Notes: generated from the letters alone by a model not told the origin. A stretch of 7,421 bases of DNA from Spirochaetota bacterium (GCA_026990615.1 JALXDB010000127.1:1-7421), one strand, 5' to 3'; shown: positions 1 to 7,246, counted from the stretch's first letter. Numbers and translations: made by a program.

Positions 1-250
1 AATCAGCTTCCGAGTTAAACTCGCCTCCAAATTCAGTTTCCGGGTAGGCTTTAAAAATGGGAAAATAAAATCTGCCTTTGTACCTGATAATCAGGGGCTT
101 GTCGTTTGCAATAAATTCGGCAAAAAGGCTAATAGTAAATAGTGATAGAAAGATCCATAGAGAAACAAACGCTCTTCTATTGCCTATAAAGTTTTTTACA
201 CGCCTCTGCGCTACGGGAGATAATTTTTCAAGACTAAAAAAGGAAGGCAC
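1..250 (-). CDS. yejE: YejE-type peptide ABC transporter permease, N-terminal fragment (runs off the left edge)
   Basis: This is the second inner-membrane permease of a YejABEF-type oligopeptide importer, which pairs with YejB to form the translocation channel. Only codons 1-83 are present. From memory, the reading matches the E. coli YejE N-terminus closely: SPVAQRRVKNF (residues 11-21), NRRAFVSLWIF (24-34), a membrane segment at about 28-47, then the hallmark FAEFIANDKPL (43-53), YFPIFK (62-67) and FGGEF (74-78). The conserved transport domain with the EAA loop lies outside the window. The start is GTG at 250, one base after the yejB stop codon. A Shine-Dalgarno AAGGGAG sits seven bases upstream, inside the end of yejB, so the pair is probably translationally coupled. 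No frameshift is seen in this part. Identity is well supported; completeness of the gene cannot be judged. Confidence 0.93.
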   Translation of the reverse strand, partial: MPSFFSLEKLSPVAQRRVKNFIGNRRAFVSLWIFLSLFTISLFAEFIANDKPLIIRYKGRFYFPIFKAYPETEFGGEFNSEAD

Positions 251-251
251 T

Positions 252-1367
252 CTAAATCTCCCTTCTCTCAAAATCTATCCTTGGATCTATTATCATATAC
301 ATTATATCTCCAAGAAGATTTAAGAATAAACCGAGCAGGCTAAAGAAATAGAGGGTGCCAAACATCACCGGATAATCTCTATTCAGGGCCGATTCAAACC
401 CGAGCAGGCCCAGACCATCGAGTGAAAAGATCACCTCTATCAGAACCGTACCCGTAAAAAGAGAACTTATAAAGGCCTGCGGAAAACCCGCTATAACAAT
501 AAGCATGGCATTTCTAAAAACATGTTTTGTAAGAATCTTCTTTTCCGTAAGTCCCTTTGCCCTTGCAGTTATTACATACTGCTTGTTTATCTCTTCCAGA
601 AATGAGTTCTTTGTAAACATCGTCAACCCGGCAAACCCTCCTATAACAGATGCCGTGATTGGGAGAACGATATGCCAGAGGTAGTCAAGTATCTTTTTAT
701 ACCATGGAAGCATTCTCCAATTTTCCGATACAAGCCCCCTCAGAGGGAAGATCTTTAGATAATTTCCTCCGGCAAACAGAATTATTAATACTATTGCAAA
801 AAGAAAGCCCGGTATTGCATATCCGAGGGTTACTACAAAGCTCGTCCATGTATCAAATGCAGAACCGTCTTTGATAGCTTTTCTGATCCCCAGTGGTATC
901 GAGATAGCGTAAACGAGAAAGGTTGTCCACAATCCGAGAGTAATAGATACAGGAAGTTTCTCCTTTACAAGACTCATAACCTTTTCATCTTTAAAAAAGC
1001 TGTTTCCAAACCTGAACCTTGCATAATTCCACATCATAATTAAAAATCTTTTCAGCGGTGGCTTGTCAAATCCATACATCTTCTCAATCTCTTTTATAAG
1101 CTCTGGGTCGAGTCCCTTCGCCCCCCTGTATTCTGTGTAAGATTTACTGCCCTCACCAGCCGATGCATTGGATTCTTGCGATTGAACCTGCTCCCCCCCG
1201 CTCTTTGTTATCATCTCTGTGGGATTGATTCCCGCACCTCTAAGCTGCGCAATCATCCTCTCGACCGGGCCTCCGGGTGCAGACTGGATTATAAAAAAGT
1301 TTACAACCATAATACCTATAAGCGTTGGTATTATTAAAAGGACCCTTCTAACTATGTAGTTGATCAC
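252..1367 (-). CDS. yejB: YejB-type peptide ABC transporter permease
   Basis: This inner-membrane permease subunit of a YejABEF-type importer moves oligopeptides (microcin C in E. coli) into the cytoplasm with YejE, the ATPase YejF and the binding protein YejA. The 371 residues are close to the E. coli length of about 364. Visible features are TM1 (about 9-29), the family signature APGGPV (30-35), a periplasmic loop of about 100 residues with RGAKGLDPE (81-89) and YGFDKP (98-103), and then the BPD_transp_1 domain (about 135-365). That domain carries [10 protein letters not shown] (138-147), SIPLGIRKA (156-164), FPLRGLVS (207-214), an EAA-loop region TARAKGL...KHVFRNA (267-287) and the C-terminal DPRIDFE (361-367). 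The start is GTG at 1367, with AGAGGG nine bases upstream. Residues about 51-80 are low-complexity Ser/Gly/Glu and look like the variable part of the loop. The gene upstream is a sensor kinase, not yejA. Family assignment is very secure; the substrate is inferred from the family. Confidence 0.96.
   Translation of the reverse strand: MINYIVRRVLLIIPTLIGIMVVNFFIIQSAPGGPVERMIAQLRGAGINPTEMITKSGGEQVQSQESNASAGEGSKSYTEYRGAKGLDPELIKEIEKMYGFDKPPLKRFLIMMWNYARFRFGNSFFKDEKVMSLVKEKLPVSITLGLWTTFLVYAISIPLGIRKAIKDGSAFDTWTSFVVTLGYAIPGFLFAIVLIILFAGGNYLKIFPLRGLVSENWRMLPWYKKILDYLWHIVLPITASVIGGFAGLTMFTKNSFLEEINKQYVITARAKGLTEKKILTKHVFRNAMLIVIAGFPQAFISSLFTGTVLIEVIFSLDGLGLLGFESALNRDYPVMFGTLYFFSLLGLFLNLLGDIMYMIIDPRIDFERREI
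258..264 (-). promoter_or_regulatory. Ribosome binding site of yejE, inside yejB
   Basis: AAGGGAG lies seven bases before the GTG at 250 and overlaps the last codons of yejB. It decides the GTG start, because no ATG lies near the beginning of the conserved YejE reading. It implies coupled translation of the two permeases. Confidence 0.75.
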
Positions 1368-1376
1368 TACAATTAA

Positions 1377-1382
1377 CCCTCT
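1377..1382 (-). promoter_or_regulatory. Ribosome binding site of yejB
   Basis: AGAGGG lies nine bases before the GTG at 1367. No in-frame ATG precedes the conserved [11 protein letters not shown] start of the protein, so this site supports the GTG as the true initiator. Confidence 0.6.
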
Positions 1383-1397
1383 TTTATTGATTTAGAT

Positions 1398-1411
1398 TTA
1401 TAGAACTATAA
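1398..1411. repeat. Short near-perfect palindrome in the yejB leader
   Basis: TTATAG-AA-CTATAA is a perfect 6-bp inverted repeat around a two-base centre. It lies about 30 bases upstream of the yejB start and downstream of the weak promoter candidate at 1447-1475. It could be an operator half-site pair, but in DNA this AT-rich a match of this size may well be chance. Confidence 0.3.
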
Positions 1412-1446
1412 CCCTGCTTAAAGTTTAAAGATAATTTTGGTATTCT

Positions 1447-1475
1447 ATCATACAAATAAATGAATGGATTTTCTA
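1447..1475 (-). promoter_or_regulatory. Weak sigma-70-like promoter candidate for yejBE
   Basis: On the minus strand TAGAAA (1475-1470, 4 of 6 bases to TTGACA) is followed after 17 bases by TATGAT (1452-1447, 5 of 6 to TATAAT). Transcription would begin near 1440 and give a leader of about 70 bases before yejB. The 170-base gap after the kinase shows no strong terminator hairpin, so read-through from the kinase gene is also possible. The AT-rich background makes such matches frequent. Confidence 0.3.
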
Positions 1476-1537
1476 TCTAATTTTCTAAATTTTAGCATCA
1501 GTTCTTAGATTGTATGAGGATTAATTTCCGATAGGGC

Positions 1538-4500
1538 TTAATATCTGTTCAGTACAGAAAATAAAACATGGGAGAGTTCTTTCATGTCAAATGGTTTTTT
1601 GAGATATGACTCAACTCCTCTGTCAAGGAGCTTTTGTACTTCGCCGTTGAAGGAAAACCCTGTAGTTACAATAACTTTTACCTCCGGTTTAATCTTTTTA
1701 ATTTCATCGTAGACAGATTCTCCGCTAACCCCGGGCAGATTAAGATCAAGAATTACAACATCTATGCTGTCCTTAAACTTTTTAAACTTTTCAATAGCCT
1801 CCATTCCATCCATTGCCGGTACAACGTTGTAACCAATATCACTAAGGAACTGGGTGTATACATCAATAATAGATTTTTCATCATCAACAAGGAGTATATT
1901 TCCTTTTCCTGAAATTATACTTTTTGATTTATTGATGCCTGTATTTTTTCTTTCTTTTTTTGAAACTGGAAGGTATACCTTAAAGGAGGTCCCCTTTCCA
2001 ACCTCGCTGTAAACTGTTATTGCTCCCTTATGGTTTTTGACTATTCCATATACCGTTGACAGGCCAAGGCCAGTACCCTCTCCCTTTTTCTTTGTTGTAA
2101 AAAACGGATCGAATATCTTCTCCAAAGTTTTTTTGTCCATACCTACGCCTGTATCATTTACAACAAGAACTACATAATCTCCGGACTCTATATTATAGTG
2201 GGACCTTGCAAACTCCTCTGTTACCACAAAGTTATAGGTTGAAATAGTAAGAGTTCCCCCCTCGGGCATGGCCTGAATTGCATTAACCGCAAGGTTCATT
2301 ATTACCTGCTGTATTTGATCGGGGTCTCCATCTATACTGTGCAGATCTGGTTCAAGCTCTGTTACAATATTTATATTTTTTTTGATAGTGGGTTTCAGAA
2401 GTTCGAGAACATTTAGAACCTCGTTGTTTAAGTTTAGAGGCTTAATCTCATACTTGCCCATTCTGGCAAATCCCAGGAGATTTCTCACCAAACCGGATGC
2501 TCTGTTTGAAGCTTTCTCAATTTCATCAAGCATCTTAAGATGCTCTTCATTTTTAATCATAGTCTTTAACAGTGATGTCCAACCAAGTATTCCGGTTAAA
2601 ATATTGTTAAAATCATGGGCTATTCCGCTCGCAAGAACGCCAAGCGATTCCATTTTCTGCTGCTGCAGCATATTTCTCTGCTGAATCAACTTCTCCGTAA
2701 CATCGTTGAATAAAACAAATATATACTTCTCTTCCTCTATATTCATCATTGTTACATTTATTTCGACCTTTATGGTAGAGCCATCTTTTCGTGAGATGCT
2801 CAGTATGTAATTGGGAGGAACAGGTTCCCCCTTTAATCTTCTTCTGAGATTTTCTTTGACCTTTTCTCTATCCTCTACATAGACTAGTTCAAGTGGAGAC
2901 ATTTTACCCACCACATCCTCTCTCGAATAACCTGTAATTCTCTCAAATGCATCGTTAACGTCAACTATGACTGCATTATCCACAGAATCTACTCTATAGA
3001 TAAGATAACCTATATCGAGGACAGAAATCGATTCAAGAATACTCTTTATCCAGTTTTCAAGTTCCTTTTCATGAGTTGCCTCTATACCAAAACCGTCAAC
3101 GTAGATTCTTCCACCGACATCTCGGGAGTTATACCACAGCTTTATCCATTTTAAATTGCCATTTACATCTCTGAATTTAAAATCAACACTTCCGCCTCCC
3201 CTCTCCAAAACGCCCGTCTTAATATCCCTGAGCTTATCTCTGTCTTCATCAACTACAAATCCAAAGAGGGTATCACCATTCAAGGAGACTTCGTCGCTTC
3301 CTATGATTTTTAGAATACTGTTAGAGACGTAGGTTAACTTCATATCTCTGTCTACAACTAAAGCGTTCCAGATAAATGCGTTTATAGATTCAAGAATTAG
3401 ATTTAACTGAGCTTCCCTCTGAGTTTCCCGTGTAATATCTCTACCGGCCAGGATAATTCCATCTATTATCCCCGTTTCATCTTTTATTCTTCTCCCCTCC
3501 CATTCAATAGTGTAAAGCCGCCCCGATTTGGAAGTAACCTCACATATGATCCTTTCACCACCACGCTTTTCACCATCGAGTTCTGCATCTAACAACTGGT
3601 AAAAACGTTCTGAATATTTACCATAACCTACTATATCCCTGCATTCCTTGCCGCTAACCTCATCCAGAGTCATCTCAAGAATATCAAGCCCGGTCTGGTT
3701 CATGTACCTGATCTTCCCGTATTTATCCATAAATATGTATATAACAGGAGCCGTATCAAGGTATCTCTCGAATGTCTTTTTTTCAGCTTCTATCTCTTTG
3801 TTTTTATTTTCTATTTCACGATTCAAAAAATCCAGGCTAACAAGATACCTCGAGAAAAGGGGCCTTGCAAGCAGGTAAAGTGAAGCAATAACAATAATAA
3901 ACACGAATATAGAATAGTATATAGTCTTATTTACAAATAGATTTATTGCTCTGTTCAGTTTTAAGTCTTCAAGGGTAAGTACCAGGAAGATATTATAAGG
4001 AATTAGATTTTTTATGTAGTAGAGCCTGGAACCGTATGAAATTGTCTTTATTCTATCGCATTTTAAGGCCTGGTAACTCTGCATGAGCCTCCTCAGAGTG
4101 TAAACCTTTAGTATACTTAAATTGTGGTAGTCGTAGTATTTTCCTCCTTTATTAAAATATAAAGAATAGGATGAATGTATATTGCCAAGATAGTACTCTT
4201 TATCAACAATATCTTTAAGAGAATCTATCTGGAATATCACCCTGTAGTAGGCAACTATCCTGCTGTTAACCATTACCGGATATATAATTTCATAATAAGG
4301 CTTATTTTCATACTCTATAATGCCGCTGTACTTTACAGTTTTATTTTTTTCTACATAGAGACTCTCAGCCGGAACATCAAGGGTGTTACCGCTTCTTATA
4401 AACTCCCTGCCGTTTTTAAGGTATCCGATGACTCCCACTGTGAATCTGCTAAACTTTACATATTCTTCAATCTTCGGAGTCAAAAAATTTCTCAGAGTAT

Positions 4501-4813
4501 AAACTCCTATCTTCCCCCTCTCATACTGTATAAAGTAATGTTTAATTCTCTCGTCTTTAGCCAGCATATAGCCTTCATCTCTGAGTATATTGAAATAGGC
4601 TAATATGCTATCGGCCCTTAGTCTGAAATTATCTTTTATAGATTCGAGGGTGTTTACTCTGAGATCTTTGTACAGGGTTTTTTTAAGAAGCACAAAGCTG
4701 AATAATAGATATATTATAAAAATTATAAAAATAATTAATATTAATCTTACAAAAAACGATTTAGCCAGATACTTTTTATACAGATTCATACTCTGATTTC
4801 CAGCCCCCTCCAT
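1538..4813 (-). CDS. Membrane-bound hybrid sensor histidine kinase (Cache-like sensor, three PAS, HisKA, HATPase, REC)
   Basis: This protein senses an external signal, autophosphorylates on His and passes the phosphate to its own receiver domain. Order in the 1091 residues: TM1 (about 21-43); an extracytoplasmic region (44-297) with a Cache-like strand pattern YYEIIYPVMVNSRIVAYYRV (173-192); TM2 (about 298-315); a charged helix; PAS1 (about 345-465, ending GRDIT), PAS2 (about 468-585) and PAS3 (about 588-710, ending NDVTE). HisKA follows, with GIAHDFNN and phospho-acceptor His733. The HATPase carries N-box Asn844, G1 DTGVGM (887-892), F-box FDPFF (901-905) and G2 GEGTGLGL (911-918). The receiver (971-1089) has acidic Asp977/Asp978, phospho-acceptor Asp1023, Thr1051 and Lys1073-Pro1074. 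All catalytic residues are present. There is no HPt or DNA-binding domain and no response regulator gene nearby, so the downstream partner is unknown. The first ATG at 4813 lacks a good upstream Shine-Dalgarno; Met9 at 4789 is an alternative start. The Cache call and the ligand are inferences. Confidence 0.93.
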   Translation of the reverse strand: MEGAGNQSMNLYKKYLAKSFFVRLILIIFIIFIIYLLFSFVLLKKTLYKDLRVNTLESIKDNFRLRADSILAYFNILRDEGYMLAKDERIKHYFIQYERGKIGVYTLRNFLTPKIEEYVKFSRFTVGVIGYLKNGREFIRSGNTLDVPAESLYVEKNKTVKYSGIIEYENKPYYEIIYPVMVNSRIVAYYRVIFQIDSLKDIVDKEYYLGNIHSSYSLYFNKGGKYYDYHNLSILKVYTLRRLMQSYQALKCDRIKTISYGSRLYYIKNLIPYNIFLVLTLEDLKLNRAINLFVNKTIYYSIFVFIIVIASLYLLARPLFSRYLVSLDFLNREIENKNKEIEAEKKTFERYLDTAPVIYIFMDKYGKIRYMNQTGLDILEMTLDEVSGKECRDIVGYGKYSERFYQLLDAELDGEKRGGERIICEVTSKSGRLYTIEWEGRRIKDETGIIDGIILAGRDITRETQREAQLNLILESINAFIWNALVVDRDMKLTYVSNSILKIIGSDEVSLNGDTLFGFVVDEDRDKLRDIKTGVLERGGGSVDFKFRDVNGNLKWIKLWYNSRDVGGRIYVDGFGIEATHEKELENWIKSILESISVLDIGYLIYRVDSVDNAVIVDVNDAFERITGYSREDVVGKMSPLELVYVEDREKVKENLRRRLKGEPVPPNYILSISRKDGSTIKVEINVTMMNIEEEKYIFVLFNDVTEKLIQQRNMLQQQKMESLGVLASGIAHDFNNILTGILGWTSLLKTMIKNEEHLKMLDEIEKASNRASGLVRNLLGFARMGKYEIKPLNLNNEVLNVLELLKPTIKKNINIVTELEPDLHSIDGDPDQIQQVIMNLAVNAIQAMPEGGTLTISTYNFVVTEEFARSHYNIESGDYVVLVVNDTGVGMDKKTLEKIFDPFFTTKKKGEGTGLGLSTVYGIVKNHKGAITVYSEVGKGTSFKVYLPVSKKERKNTGINKSKSIISGKGNILLVDDEKSIIDVYTQFLSDIGYNVVPAMDGMEAIEKFKKFKDSIDVVILDLNLPGVSGESVYDEIKKIKPEVKVIVTTGFSFNGEVQKLLDRGVESYLKKPFDMKELSHVLFSVLNRY

Positions 4814-4816
4814 AAT

Positions 4817-4845
4817 ATTTTAATCTAAAGAACTCTATCAGACAA
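4817..4845 (-). promoter_or_regulatory. Sigma-70-like promoter candidate for the sensor kinase
   Basis: TTGTCT (4845-4840, 4 of 6 bases to TTGACA) is followed after exactly 17 bases by TAAAAT (4822-4817, 5 of 6 to TATAAT). The expected transcript start falls at or just beside the ATG at 4813. That would make the message leaderless for that ATG, or favour initiation at Met9 (4789). Seen by eye only, with no support other than spacing and match quality. Confidence 0.4.
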
Positions 4846-4860
4846 ATTTTCTGCACATTT

Positions 4861-4881
4861 TTAAAATTATTCTTAAAATTA
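4861..4881. repeat. 9-bp direct repeat upstream of the kinase promoter candidate
   Basis: TTAAAATTA occurs twice, separated by TTC, giving a 12-bp period. It begins 15 bases upstream of the candidate -35 box, a position where an activator could bind. The sequence is simple and AT-rich, so chance is a serious alternative. Confidence 0.3.
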
Positions 4882-4892
4882 CCAACAAAATG

Positions 4893-4920
4893 CAGGGCTT
4901 AATACAGGATAACAACCCTG
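4893..4920 (-). terminator. Weak hairpin downstream of the chemoreceptor gene
   Basis: CAGGGTT and AAGCCCTG (minus-strand reading) pair over seven bases with one bulged G, around a 13-base loop. This begins 45 bases after the chemoreceptor stop codon. A T-rich stretch follows (CATTTTGTT), but it is not a clean U-run. An internal CCTG offers a competing shorter stem. It could attenuate read-through into the kinase gene, but it is not a convincing intrinsic terminator. Confidence 0.22.
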
Positions 4921-4964
4921 TTCGTCCAATCTGATTCAGTTTTTTTCACAGCTACTAAAAACCT

Positions 4965-7229
4965 TTAAACCTGCATCACTCCTGCAATTATTTCAGCTTC
5001 ACTGTTTGATTCGCTGCTACTTTCAGTGCTGCCCGGTTTATTGATCTCCACGATTTCTCTGCCCTGTACAGCAGTCGAAATATTCCCTTTGGCATCTGAA
5101 TGAATCTGAATACCTTCTGTACTGATATCCTCACCCACATTGATATTTGCAACGAGGGCCTGCAGCTCCTGGGCAATTCCAGATAACTCTTCTGTTGCCG
5201 CCGCAAGCTCTTCTGCAGAACTTGAAGCTTCCTGGGTAACCTGATTGATAGTTTCTATTGCCCTTGATACCTCTTTGGCGCTTGTGCTCTGCTGTTCTGT
5301 TGCCGCACTTATACTCTGGGTCATATCGTTAATCGAATTTATGGCTTTTGCTATCTCATTGACACCGTTTATCATGTTCTCTATGGTAACTCCAAGATTT
5401 TCCACCCTTTCCTTTGTTTTGTAGGAGCCCTCGGTTATCTCTTTCATATATCTTCCGGACTTTTCAGCAAGGTTCACTCCCATTCTGATCATCTCCCTGA
5501 TTTTATCAATTAAAACTGCTATCTCCTTCGCAGCCTCTGCACTTCCATCCGCAAGCTTGGAAACTTCGTCCGCAACAACAGCAAATCCTCTTCCGTGTTC
5601 GCCTGCCCTTGCCGCTTCAATTGATGCATTCAGGGCAAGAAGATTTGTCTGTTCGGCTATATCAGAGATCAGCTTTACTATTTCCCCTATCCTTCCGGAT
5701 TCCTCTGCAATCCTGTTGATAGCCGAAATCGTATCTTCAAGTTGTTTTGCTCCTTCATCTGCCTTTGCGTATGCATCGGAAGATATTTTTAAAACATCAT
5801 CCAGTACATTCATCACGTCATTTGTGGAAGATTTAATCTGTTCAAGGCTTGCGGTTGTCTGTTCAACCGATGCAGCCTGGGAGCTTGCATGCTCCGCCAC
5901 CTGCTCGATTGAAGCTGCAAGCTGCTCCATAGATGCGCTTGTTTCTTCCAATGATGAAGCCTGATTCTGAGAACCTTCCGCCATCTGATTTACATTGCCC
6001 GCAATCTCTTCGCTTGTAGCAGCCACCTGTTCGGCCCCTTCTCTTATCTGTATTGTTATATTGCTGAGGTTATCGGCCATTTCATTTAGCGCCGATGCCA
6101 GTATACCCATTTCATCCTTTCTATTCAGATGTAACCTTGTTGTTAGCTCCTTACCGGCAATTTTCTTTGCAAAATCCACCGCCCTGTTTATAGGGCGTGT
6201 AATAGTTCTTGACAGTAAAATTGCTATAAGAACAGCTATTATAGCTGCTATAATTGCTCCAGTTACGGTAACAAAGGAAGTTTCGACGACCTTTTCTACT
6301 GTCAGGTTAGATATTGCTTTTATATCTTTGAAATGATGATTTACATTATTCTCTACAGATAACACAAGTGATTTCCCGTTTTCATCCATTTTTTTTCTGG
6401 CATTATTCAGCTTATCCCAGCTTTCTATTAGCCCCTGCATTGCATATTTATAGGTAATCGCAGCCTTCTTCGAGTTTGCCAGCTTCAACCTGTTTACCCT
6501 GTCCTTTGTAATGAGGTTCAGCCTGCCAAGGCTTTTTTCTATCTCGCTAAAGTTTGCCATTACATTTTTTACAACATCAATGTCATCGAGAGCCTGGGCC
6601 CTGTAAGTCTGGGTAATAACAGCCGTAGCAAGGCTTATAAGCCCTGTTATCTCCCTTATCTTGTTCATTCTCTCGGTAAGTGTTCTTTTGTTTCTTGCCT
6701 GAGATAATGCAATATCTCTCCTTAGCATATTATTTTCCGAATTCAGGTAGTCGACCAGAAGATTCAAAAGTGAATTTCCGGAGCTATCTGCAACCTTCCT
6801 GCTGTGCTGAATGTCTTTCACATAATTGGATGTGCTGTCAATTAAATCACCGTACTCATTAATTTTACCGTATATCGCGGTTTCTGCTCCTTTTTTACTG
6901 GCACTTTTACCCATTATAGAAGGCACTGAGTCCCCCATACTTTTTACATCTTTCAGCTCCTCTATTTTGGATATGTACTTCTTTGCCGATGCAAGAAATC
7001 TTTCATCTCCTGTACGGGTGTAAAGATCAACGTTTCTCAGTGAAAGGAGATAATATCTCTCAACTGTTGTAGCCTGCTGCACCCGTGGAATATGAAAAAC
7101 AGCAACCTCAGAGGATTTTTCTTTGACGACATTTAAATCCAGGATAGACAGCCCTCCTGCTACTACAAAAACAAGTATTACAAGTGAAAACCCGATAGCC
7201 AGTTTAACCGGAATTATTACATTTTTCAT
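4965..7229 (-). CDS. Transmembrane methyl-accepting chemotaxis protein, 44H-type signalling domain
   Basis: This chemoreceptor senses an extracytoplasmic ligand and controls CheA through CheW in a polar array. In the 754 residues: a short cytoplasmic N-terminus and TM1 (about 8-30); a mostly helical, charged sensor region (31-317); TM2 (about 318-340); HAMP (341-393, with Pro346 and the DEMG motif at 372-375); then the signalling hairpin (394-697). Its tip reads EQTNLLALNASIEAARAGE (526-544 region), followed by GFAVVADEV (548-556). Sites fitting the methylation consensus centre on E428/E429, E435/Q436, E456/Q457, E463/Q464, E645/Q646 and E673/E674. Aligned by hand with Tsr, each arm is 28 residues (four heptads) longer, which indicates class 44H rather than 36H. 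A Ser/Glu-rich tail (698-754) lacks the NWETF-type CheR/CheB tether. The start ATG has a near-perfect Shine-Dalgarno. No chemotaxis kinase or adaptor gene lies in the window. The sensor region may be a helical bimodular (HBM-like) fold; the ligand is unknown. Confidence 0.95.
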   Translation of the reverse strand: MKNVIIPVKLAIGFSLVILVFVVAGGLSILDLNVVKEKSSEVAVFHIPRVQQATTVERYYLLSLRNVDLYTRTGDERFLASAKKYISKIEELKDVKSMGDSVPSIMGKSASKKGAETAIYGKINEYGDLIDSTSNYVKDIQHSRKVADSSGNSLLNLLVDYLNSENNMLRRDIALSQARNKRTLTERMNKIREITGLISLATAVITQTYRAQALDDIDVVKNVMANFSEIEKSLGRLNLITKDRVNRLKLANSKKAAITYKYAMQGLIESWDKLNNARKKMDENGKSLVLSVENNVNHHFKDIKAISNLTVEKVVETSFVTVTGAIIAAIIAVLIAILLSRTITRPINRAVDFAKKIAGKELTTRLHLNRKDEMGILASALNEMADNLSNITIQIREGAEQVAATSEEIAGNVNQMAEGSQNQASSLEETSASMEQLAASIEQVAEHASSQAASVEQTTASLEQIKSSTNDVMNVLDDVLKISSDAYAKADEGAKQLEDTISAINRIAEESGRIGEIVKLISDIAEQTNLLALNASIEAARAGEHGRGFAVVADEVSKLADGSAEAAKEIAVLIDKIREMIRMGVNLAEKSGRYMKEITEGSYKTKERVENLGVTIENMINGVNEIAKAINSINDMTQSISAATEQQSTSAKEVSRAIETINQVTQEASSSAEELAAATEELSGIAQELQALVANINVGEDISTEGIQIHSDAKGNISTAVQGREIVEINKPGSTESSSESNSEAEIIAGVMQV

Positions 7230-7236
7230 CCCATCA

Positions 7237-7246
7237 CCACCTCCTT
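7237..7246 (-). promoter_or_regulatory. Strong ribosome binding site of the chemoreceptor gene
   Basis: AAGGAGGTGG matches the anti-Shine-Dalgarno sequence almost end to end and lies seven bases before the ATG at 7229. A second ATG just upstream (GTGATGGG) is out of frame and too close to the site, so 7229 is the start. This is the strongest ribosome binding site in the window. Confidence 0.85.

Noticed and set aside
78..323. 81-codon plus-strand open frame near the left edge
   Set aside because: It overlaps the yejE start and the yejB end in antisense. The minus-strand reading matches YejE motif by motif, so the plus frame is not a gene.
1413..1432. Tandem TTAAAG-like repeats in the yejB leader
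   Set aside because: Only two six-base copies in AT-rich DNA, with no match to a regulator box I can name.
1533..1543. 11-base match AGGGCTTAATA shared with 4894-4904, both near gene ends
   Set aside because: Several exact 11-base repeats are expected by chance in a window of this length, and one copy overlaps the kinase stop codon.
2658..2670. Palindromic CTGCTGCAGCA-type stretch
   Set aside because: It lies inside the kinase reading frame and encodes the Gln-rich helix before HisKA, so coding explains it.
4175..4603. 142-codon plus-strand open frame opposite the kinase sensor domain
   Set aside because: It lies entirely antisense to a gene with clear membrane and Cache-like features, and its translation resembles no family I recognise.
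4988..5206. 72-codon minus-strand open frame overlapping the chemoreceptor end
   Set aside because: It is a different frame within the chemoreceptor gene, with no independent ribosome binding site or family resemblance.
5557..5964. 135-codon plus-strand open frame opposite the chemoreceptor
   Set aside because: It is the antisense shadow of the highly conserved signalling hairpin. Its Ser/Ala/Cys-rich translation mirrors the receptor's repeated codons, and it has no recognisable domain.
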